This document shows positions 56,096 through 64,000 of a DNA stretch of 64,000 nt, one piece after another. Location of the stretch: the NCBI GenBank assembly GCA_973895155.1, contig OZ316892.1, positions 27,218,001 to 27,282,000 on the forward strand, written 5' to 3'. The translations under genes were made by a program, and so were the position numbers. The notes below the pieces were generated by a model, which saw only the letters and a program-made list of their open reading frames with translations, did not search any database and was not told where the DNA came from. How positions within the stretch are numbered: position 1 is the stretch's first letter; each line of letters starts with the position of its first letter. Source of the DNA: Marsupella aquatica (taxonomy: Eukaryota > Marchantiophyta).

Positions 56096-58399
56096 TGACT
56101 CTCAGCGTGGAGTGCGACTACTAAGCGTGAACGAGAAGAACGAGAAGAGAAGTCCTTTAGCTCAATCTCTTCTCGTTTGGGTACAGAATTTGAATCGTAT
56201 GCATTATCGTAGACTCTACGGTATACCCGTGTCTAACTGCACGCTCCAGGAAGACTCTGAGATTGGTATTCAAATTATATGCTACAAGTGCATATAATAC
56301 GGTTTATGGACCATGCTAATACTGTTTATGCACTTCTCGATCAGAGAATTTGAATTCCATCGGCTATGTACTGAGACTCTAGCGCTTTACAGTATCTAAG
56401 TGAAGCCTTCTGATGACACCCCAAGCGTGCACTTACCCATGGTATGTACTAAGCTATAAGTGCATTGTATATTGTTTATGCTCTTCTACAATACCTAAGT
56501 TCAGTTCCATTCTCAGCTTAATTACAGTGGGCTTAAGTGCAGACTCTCAAGACGATGCCCCAGGCCTGGGCTTAACCATGGTACTGTGATGCTACGGTTA
56601 ATCACAAGAATAGCTTCTGCTTAAACACAAATCAATCTCGGTAAAGACTCGACTCACTACATACACACTGCGCTTGACTTGAGAGGCCAGTATTGTAGTG
56701 TACAAGAAATTTTTAATTAAATTGAATATATCTCAAAGTTTAGTTTTACCTAGAATTAAAGCAAAATTAATATCGGTAAAATGCACCTTTGACACCTACC
56801 AAGGGCCAGAGCCGTTAAATAGGATGTTTCAACTGGCTTCACTGTAGCCCTCTCAACAAATAATTCCAAGACACCAAGATGAGAAAGAAATATCGTCTGC
56901 TCGTTTAGCATGGATCAGCCCCAGCAAACGGCCCCACTTAATTACTTGAAGTCATTTCAAACTAGAGAGCCCTGTGGCAATGATAAGTGGCTTGTTGTAG
57001 AAGTACGACCCACCTTATGTAGTCTATGCACCTGTATTTTAGAAGTGTAAATTGACCTTCTGGCGGCCTTGGTTGATCATTGTATCTTCACTCTCCTCGT
57101 TAAGTCTATACATCTGAACTTGTCGTGAAGTTGCTGACCGACGAGCAGATGGAACGCTCTTCATTTGACACCTCGAATGTTCGATACAGAGTTGAAATTG
57201 ACGAAGAAGAGACTTGTACAATTATTTAAAAATCACATCAATTCAGCTTGGAATTGGAACTGTAAACAATATATCAGAAAGCGAAGCTGTTCATATCAAA
57301 ATCTTTAATCCGTGTGCTGTCTCGACTTTGTCCCCTTTGATTGCATTCTACATGTTACCTAGCCTGCATGGGTACACACACCAGCCAGGTGTCGAAGTAA
57401 ACGTTCGAACGCTAACTGAGCGTGCTTCTTTAACGCGATGTCGATCGAATTCCATGACGAAGATCCATATGGATTGGCGGCTTGCTTGACCTTTTTTGGA
57501 CGATTGGCTAATATGGGTGTCTTCGATGTCTCCTGCTACAAAAGTTTCTGATACAGCAGGCAATTCATGAGTGAAATTCGGATAGAAGTACGTTGAGTGC
57601 CTGGGCCTTGTCTTGATTCGACCGAGAAAATCAGCTTTTCCTGTGTCACGTGGTGAATGCACTGAATAGATGAGGAAGTCAGAGCAACACATGAGCTTAT
57701 ACACTACCTAGAGTGCCTGTTTCACAAGTACCATAGCGTACTACAAGGCGCTAGCCAGAACCATTGTCAAGCTTAACATACCGTCCGTCTTCCTTAATTC
57801 TGAAATAGGGCTGGAGGATGTAGGACCGACCTGTTGAGAACGCATAGCTAGATATACGTGGACAGTTCATGCTGCATTCAAATCAGCTAGTACGTAGAAC
57901 TTTGGTAAACATAAGCTAAACCTAGCAAGATGCTGATCGAACTAGGATCCAGAACAGCACAGGCTGGCCGCTCGTAGAACCAGGGACTAGGAAGACTCGA
58001 ATTTCTTGAGTTAGACGATGAGTAAATGAGCCTTCATCTGCCACTCATCTGTACGCCCGGAATATTTTCATGTGACCTTCATTCACAAAAGCAATGCAAT
58101 ATACAGCGAGGTCGATTTGATTAAGTCCAGTGTTCGCAGCTTGAATAAGCAAGTCGGAGACTTAAAAGACAAGTACGACCCATTAGTATGTGAAGGCCCG
58201 TGTATCTTATTAATTAAGTTGATTTAACGTCGACCGGACTCAGATGATAATCTCGCCGGGTCTCGCAACCTCCTCAAAGCACTACCCGAATTAAAGGTCG
58301 TTTCGAACTTCTGATATATTCATCCTGGAGGTACTCAGAAGTCTCACCGTGTCTCTCACCCTCTTCAAAGGACTACCCGAACTTCTGATTCATCATGAA
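56096..58399. other. Intergenic stretch with duplicated F-box 3' flank
   Basis: No gene. Besides the flank copy at 57020-57715, the 56.65-56.93 kb part (containing ACCAAGATGAGAAA and AGCATGGATCAGCCCCAGCA) recurs at about 59.64-59.83 kb. The remainder is unremarkable. Confidence 0.6.
57020..57715. repeat. Second copy of the F-box 3' flank
   Basis: Alignable along its length with 52350-52965 (AGAAGTGTAAATTGACCTT, GCAGATGGAACGCTCTTCAT, GTGCTGTCTCGACTTTGTCC, ATGAGTGAAAT). The coding part of an F-box gene is not present beside it. Confidence 0.85.
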
Positions 58400-58738
58400 G
58401 GTACCATGAAGATGTTGGTCATCGTTCTCATTCTCAAGAATGTCGTTGCTGCGTGAAGACTCTGAATGCCCGCGGTTATTGGCTGCACTGTCCACAACAT
58501 CGAAACAACCGCTTACAGCTCATTATACGCTAGGTCACTTCTCGGTCCCTCCGAGGTGGATCACGGAGAGGTACCATGAAGATGTTGGTCATCGTTCTCA
58601 TTCTCAAGAATGTCGTTGCTGCGTGAAGACTCTGAATGCCCGCGGTTATTGGCTGCACTGTCCACAACATCGAAACAAACACTTACAGCTCATTATACGC
58701 TAGGTCACTTCTCGGTCCCTCAGAGGTGGATCACGGAG
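58400..58738. repeat. Near-perfect tandem duplication, period 170 bp
   Basis: GTACCATGAAGATGTTGGTC starts at 58401 and 58571. The two units differ at only a few positions (for example CAACCGCTT / CAAACACTT, CCTCCGAG / CCTCAGAG). Unit content is GC-rich with no recognised RNA or protein. Confidence 0.93.
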
Positions 58739-59067
58739 CAAGTGACCTCGTGGGAATCTCTCCAGAACGAACATTAAGCAATCGATCAAGGAATGACGTC
58801 TACATTCACGTATGACTACCCGTACGTATGAGCTGACAGAGAGCATTCATACAAACCTGCCCAAGGCAAGAAAGTTAATCGTTTGGTATATAAGAGGGGT
58901 TTCAAATTACTCAAGAAAACACTATGGATCGGCATTAATCAACATGTATTCTTGTCTGGTGTTTACGTTCAGCTCCTCAGTGACGTGATAAATTTTGGTC
59001 AAAGGAGAAATGTACGTACACACGGTACCAATGGATCTCAGTGCACCTATTTCTGGAGCTGGCTGCG

Positions 59068-59231
59068 TCGATAGATTGTAAGGGTAGTAGCATTTACCTC
59101 CGGATCCACGACCAAATGCTGGAATATAATGTGAAAGAAGATATTTGGTGGAGGTGTTTGGGTTTCCCTATTACCCGGGATCGATCCGTGGAGCTTTCCG
59201 ACGAGCTTTCCGACGAGCTTTCCGATTCATG
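59068..59231 (+). pseudogene. C-terminal relic of an F-box gene
   Basis: Matches the end of the 51034-52239 gene: GSSIYLRIHDQMLEYNVKED, then WRCLGFPITRD. It departs where a 12-bp unit (GAGCTTTCCGAC) is repeated three times, and ends at a stop in place of the paralogue's FMSYCEW. No F-box or N-terminal half is found upstream. Its 3' flank (about 59255-59510) is the third copy of the duplicated flank. Confidence 0.85.
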
Positions 59232-59254
59232 AGCTACTGCGAGTCGTCTTGAAG

Positions 59255-59510
59255 TTTGACTGTTAAACCGAAGTATTTTGACTCAAATTGATATTTCCTG
59301 TGCGCAATAGCTTTCCGTGAGCGGGTCCGTGAGGCGATATCCTCGCAGAGTAATCTAGTGTAACTATGTTTTTTACAAGTGAAATTGACCATAGGACGGG
59401 CTTGCTTGATCACGGGTGTCTTTACTCTTATAAGTCTTAACTTGTCCTCAAAATTCGCTGACCGAAGAGCAGATGTAATGCTCTTCATTGAACACCTTGA
59501 ATTCTCAGTA
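59255..59510. repeat. Third, diverged copy of the F-box 3' flank
   Basis: Shares AAATTGACC, GGACGGGCTTGCTTGATCAC-like and CGAAGAGCAGATG-ATGCTCTTCATT blocks with 52.3-52.5 and 57.0-57.2 kb, in the same order. Confidence 0.75.
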
Positions 59511-60017
59511 ACAAGGTGAAAGTAAAGATGAGACTCGCATTTCCAAAGTTCAGTCCAATAGGTTTTTGTATCAAAAAACTGATCAGCTATAGCTATTCCG
59601 GAAGCACGTATAATAATTTAATGGATTCAGTTCGATAAATTGAATACATCTCAAACTTTATGTAGGATAGAGCACAAACTGATCGATAGAATATATACAC
59701 CCTTGACAGCTACCAAGGGATCTTTCAACTGACTTCACTGTAGCGGACTCGTTCAGCATATGATTCCAAGATACCAAGATGAGAAAACAAAGAGCGTCGG
59801 CTCGTTGAGCATGGATCAGCCCCAGCAGAAATTCGTAACGCAGCTGTACTAACTTTTGTGGCATTTGTTTGCGCAGCTTATGGAACTGAAAATGCATTTC
59901 GAGCTCAGGAGCGATCGAGGTGGAGTCAAATAATTCACAAATTCAACTCATCACTAAGAACAATCGAATTCCACCACACTTTTCACACCGCTAAGCTCCT
60001 ACACGATTGTGTCAAGA

Positions 60018-60311
60018 ATGGTTCATGATTACAAATGCAGTTCACGATGAGAAATCGAAATCATGCAAACATGCAGAGGGATATCAAGCGCATTAACTCT
60101 AACCCCTTCTAAGAGTATTCCTCAAACGGGAGCCACTCACTAAACTACTAGATGCAATCCGGGCATGGTTCATGATTACCGGAGCAGTTCACGACGAGAA
60201 ATTGAAATCATGCATACATGTCGACGGATATTAAAGGCATAAACTCTAAACGTACCCAGTCATGGAGTATCCCTCAAACGTGAGCTATTCACTAAACTAC
60301 CAGATGCAATG
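60018..60311. repeat. Tandem doublet, period 147 bp
   Basis: ATGGTTCATGATTAC starts at 60018 and 60165. Both units continue with GCAGTTCACGA-GAGAAAT and TCACTAAACTAC-AGATGCAAT. Confidence 0.9.
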
Positions 60312-61679
60312 CCCGTGTATCAGTTTTAACTTCAGTTTCGGTGCTCTCTATTGCCTGCTATCTGCCGTTCACGTCCTTCCCCACTCAAGCCCCCGCGGTT
60401 TTAAGTATATACATTTGTTTTCTAAAACGTTTGCTTCATTAATGAACAGATTTATCACGTCTGCCCAAGTGCCATTGTCTATCCCTCAAGATCTTGAAAA
60501 CCAAGATTTTCTCTCATGATAGCATCTCTCTCATTCAATTCAAAATAAATGACGTAAGATGGGGCCTCAGTGGCAGAGGTGAAGCTAACGAAGTCTCTTA
60601 AGGGTGTCATTCCTCCACGCGGTGTGCCACAAAACTAGTCAAAGAAACTGATTGTGCTCCACCAACAAAACTCATTGAAGTCTTTTGCGAATGACTTGAT
60701 CGAGTACCGGAAGGGAAAAGTACCTCGCAGTGATAGACTAGCATTGTAGCGTTCCATTCTGTTTCCTCCAGCTGAATGATGAGGGATGCTTCTGGTCACA
60801 ATTGTACGCATTAAACTGGACGGTCAAGTTGTGCAATCACTTAAACTTACAGGATTGCCTGTTCGAAATCCTTACAGGTACAGAGAAAACCGCTTACCAT
60901 CGAAAATCCTTCAACTCGTGAGTTCATCTAAACAACATCGAAAAACAGAGTGCCAAGCAATTGTCACATCATTAATTTTACATCACAGCCTTTGACAGGC
61001 TGAGACTTTCCTCCAACCTGCAAAGTTTGGTCTTCGAGAAAAGTTTGGTCTTCAAGATCTCCCTTTATGTCCAATGGCAATGGCTCCTTTTTGGCTTGTT
61101 TCAAGCTTCTTGAAAAGATATTTCCAACAGTCTAGTGTCGCTAAATTTTATGAAGGTTTTACAGAGTTATCAAATTCTAAGAAGATATTTCCAATTAGTC
61201 TAATATCTCTAGCGTTTAAGAAGAATTTAGAGAGTACTGACCAGTGGAATATCTCTACAGTAGTTTGTATGAACATTTGAGAGAGTACTCATTTCCTAAA
61301 GAGATAGTCCCAACAAGTCTAACATCCCTAGTTTTTGTGAAGATTTCAGAGAGGTAATTGATAAACATTGCTCCAGTCACTCAGTTTCCAGAAAGTTTAG
61401 GTGAACTCACTTTTTGTTGGAAAAGTTTTGAGGGCTGGCTTAGATATTCAAAATCTCCCCCTATATCCAATTGAATCTTATGTTTTGAAGTTAGTCTTCT
61501 AGCATGGTTAAGTCAAATTTCATTGAGAGACAAATCTCCAAAGATGGTCATTTTCACTCATTGGTGAAATGTGGACTATATGGTCAGAAAGGAGGGTTTT
61601 GTTGTGGTCCATCCAGGCAAAAAAGCATATCCTAGCATTTAGTGGTGGACCTTGTCACCCACCGCCCTCACCAATCTCA
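60312..61679. other. Intergenic stretch with diverged tandem units
   Basis: 61017-61060 has two 17-bp units (AAAGTTTGGTCTTCGAG). 61110-61350 holds about four diverged 65-80-bp units containing AAGATATTTCCAA, AGTCTAATATCTCTAG and TTTAGAGAG. No gene is supported. Confidence 0.55.
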
Positions 61680-62060
61680 GCACCCACGCCTAAGTGTCTT
61701 TGGTGCCCAAACGTCTCCATGAAACTCCTTGAGCAAGCAACTTGATGCACCCTGCACCCTCGACAGCCACTCCCATACGAAGTCGCACTTGCTCCCTAAC
61801 ACGACCGTCGCTCAACGACCTCCACTCTCTGCACAAGCAACCAAGCACTTTGGTAAGTAACCCAAAAGGATGTAGATCTCTCAAGTCTAGCATCCTAACT
61901 CAAGTTCAACAGACATTAGTAAGTAGGTCAGCAATAGATCTTCCCTTTGCCATAAGCCGGAGCCAGAGTCGACACCCATTGATCGTCTAGAACAACCCCT
62001 CTTTCCCCCAGGACATGCTCATGCCTTGTCCTAAAGCTTGTCCTAAAACACTGGGACCAT
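61680..62060. repeat. Remnant related to the leader of the outer gypsy element
   Basis: Shares CTGCACAAGCAACCAA, TTAGTAAGTAGGTCAGC, TTGCCATAAGC, CATTG-TCGTC-AGAACAA and CCAGGAC-TGC-CATG blocks, in order, with 16035-16600. The MITE at 16257-16553 is absent here. Probably a fragment or solo remnant of the same family. Confidence 0.7.
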
Positions 62061-63164
62061 AACCCTAGAGAATCACTCGTAAGTTGGATTATTAGAATGA
62101 GGTGCGAACAAATGAAGGTAATTTTTAATCTTGTTGGGGTAATAATTATAATCAAAACCTTATACTAAAAGCATTTAAAAATCCAATTTTGGTAAAAATA
62201 TTAGTTTTTATATTCAACAAGGTATTTTAGTATTTGTCAAAGTCATATAATAAACGGTTGTACAAGGGTATTTTTAATTGAATTTATTTTTTAATTAATT
62301 TTTTCAAATTTCATTGGTTTGTTCTCACATGTTTTAGGTGTTTTACTCTAAGTGATTCCCCAAGGGACCATAATGGCTTAACTCTAGCAACCAACTCAAG
62401 GTCCTCGCTCAATTGATAGTCTAGGGGCCAAGTGCGCTTGGAACTCAACCTCCATGTCTACTTGGCCTTGCTTCCTAACCGCAAGTTTCCTTAGGAAACT
62501 AAACATGGTTTGGCGACTATTTCGGCAGGATTTGGCAAGACAGTCGAGTTCTGCGAATCATTTTGGCAAACTCAATTTTGTTATTCAAATTATCCATATA
62601 TTACAAATACTACTAGTTGAATGCTCGAGCTTTGCTCATAAGTAAACATTGAGTAGTGTTGTGCCCATTTCCAGTTTCACCCCAGCAATAGTTGTGCCCC
62701 ACAGTCATTGTCTAGAGTTCAATAATTTTGGACAATAGCTTTAATTGATTGCTCTTTACGTTCTCCAATGTGGACCATAGATTTTGATAGTCAGGTTACT
62801 TTGTCTTATTGATAGTTTTGCTGTGTAGTCCAGATGCAGTTTGTCTTAGACATTATATATACATCTTGTATATGTGTAACTTAAAATTGTTTTTCCTTGG
62901 TGTTTTTCATTTTCTTCTCCTAGACCCTTTCCTTAGCTCTACATATACTTTTTTCAGTCTTGCTCATTCTTGATCATAGGATGTTATGTGCATTCATAAA
63001 TTTAAATAATTTTTAATTCAAATTTCATGCGGGTGCTCTTGAATTTTCTTCTACAAGACTCTCTCCTTAGTTCTGTACCTGTCCTTCCATCTTGCTCATT
63101 CTGTATTATAATATTTTTCTTATTTTTATATGTAATACTAGCCCCATGCGTGTGCATTGCACAA
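62061..63164. other. Unassigned AT-rich stretch
   Basis: Nothing recognisable; short ORFs lack motifs. Confidence 0.5.
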
Positions 63165-63500
63165 AAGATGTCAAGGTGGAGAAAAGATCTTGAAGTGAAA
63201 AAAGATGTCAAGGTGAGGAAAAGAAATAGAGGTGAATAAGATTTTAAGGCGAGGGAAAGATGTCGAGGAGAGAAAGATATCAAGGTGAGAAAAAGATGGC
63301 GAGATGAGACAAAAGATGTCAAGGTGAGAAAAAGATAGCAAGATGAGAAACAGATATTTAAAATGTTGAGGTGAGAAAAAATGGTGAGGAGACAAAATGA
63401 TGTTGAGTGCAAAAGAAGTTTGAGGGGGAAAAAGATATAGTGTCGATTAAAAGATGTCAAGGCAAGATATTGAGGTTAGGAAAAGATGTCAAAAAGATAT
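63165..63500. repeat. Purine-rich degenerate tandem repeat
   Basis: Degenerate AAAGATGTCAAGGTGAGA units of about 18-25 bp run for roughly 330 bp on the plus strand with almost no pyrimidine runs. The Phe/Ser/Leu-rich minus-strand ORFs here are products of this composition. Confidence 0.75.
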
Positions 63501-64000
63501 TGTGCAAAAGTGATAAGGGAGAAAGGTGAGGACAACATAAGCATACACATTTACACAACCCCAGGTGGAGAGTGACATCCCCCCTCCTTCTCATTGCCTT
63601 CTCTCTGCCCTTTCTCTTGGGTTACCTCTCCCTTTGTCCCACCCCTGAAAGACCTGTATGTCTCCTAGTCCCTATCTCCTCATAATGTTGTCCCAAGTGC
63701 CCTATACTAATGGCAACACATGGCATTCACATAAAGCCTATGTCATCCTGCTCTTCTTGGGAATCTTTGTGCATACCAAAAACCTTTGTGGTTTGCTCTA
63801 GAGTTTACTTTAGGCTAGGATAAAAGAGTTTATAAAATCCAATGATTATAGAATCTTCCTTCCAAAAGTGATTTTTTAAACCTAAGACCCACCATTTTTG
63901 GCTGGATAGGGTACTGTAATAGTAAAAAAATTCAATCTTGCTCAGCCTTTACTATAACATGTTTTGTTTATCCTTCTTTCTAATTAAAATTAAAATTGGC
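63501..64000. other. Right edge of window, nothing recognised
   Basis: No repeat or coding feature seen. Confidence 0.5.

Noticed and set aside
58400-58738. Possible rDNA or 5.8S fragment
   Set aside because: No match to conserved 5.8S or 5S blocks on either strand.
63002-63460. 152-codon Phe/Leu/Ser-rich ORF
   Set aside because: Reverse complement of the purine-rich tandem repeat.

Overview
This window is eukaryotic nuclear DNA from a land plant. The evidence is plant Ty1/copia and Ty3/gypsy retrotransposons, a multi-exon DEAD-box helicase of the LOS4/DBP5 type with GT-AG introns, a type III polyketide synthase of the sporopollenin (ASCL) class, and F-box/kelch-like genes starting with a short 'PFPxIFKARxLSKSW' F-box. 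That F-box style, the PHD-bearing gypsy element and the spore-wall polyketide synthase suggest a non-seed plant, most likely a bryophyte. This is inference; no organellar or rRNA marker is present to settle it.

Layout. 1-28.5 kb is almost entirely nested transposable elements. A minus-strand Ty3/gypsy chromovirus (about 1.6-16.2 kb) is split inside its integrase by a complete Ty1/copia element (2491-11817, with LTRs, tRNA-iMet-type primer site, polypurine tract and a target duplication). The copia element is itself split between gag and protease by a 3.3-kb non-coding element with terminal inverted repeats and a TA duplication (6088-9403). Its RNase H segment also lies in inverted orientation. 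A second nest follows: a plus-strand gypsy element ending in a PHD finger (18.2-19.65 and 27.18-28.5 kb) is split by a complete minus-strand gypsy element with LTRs of about 0.8 kb (19655-27180). All coding regions of these elements carry stops or frameshifts, several of them readable as C-to-T or G-to-A changes. A 297-bp miniature inverted-repeat element with perfect 8-bp target duplications occurs at 16.26 and 48.4 kb.

30-46 kb is the gene-bearing part: the DBP5/LOS4-type mRNA-export helicase (30337-33839, 8 exons), a decayed fragment of a phytyl ester synthase-like gene (35.5-36.4 kb), the ASCL gene (40636-38142, 4 exons, catalytic Cys-His-Asn intact) and a two-exon gene of unknown function with a likely plastid-targeting N-terminus (45858-44778).

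49.8-61.4 kb holds a small F-box family: two intact, convergent single-exon genes (51034-52239 plus; 55109-53793 minus) and a C-terminal relic (about 59.07 kb). They sit in DNA dense with local tandem duplications, including a 14-unit, partly higher-order 66-75-bp array directly against the 5' end of the minus-strand gene. The genes do not form one pathway; ASCL (spore wall) and the F-box genes (probable SCF substrate receptors) are independent neighbours. No tRNA, rRNA, CRISPR or bacterial feature was seen.
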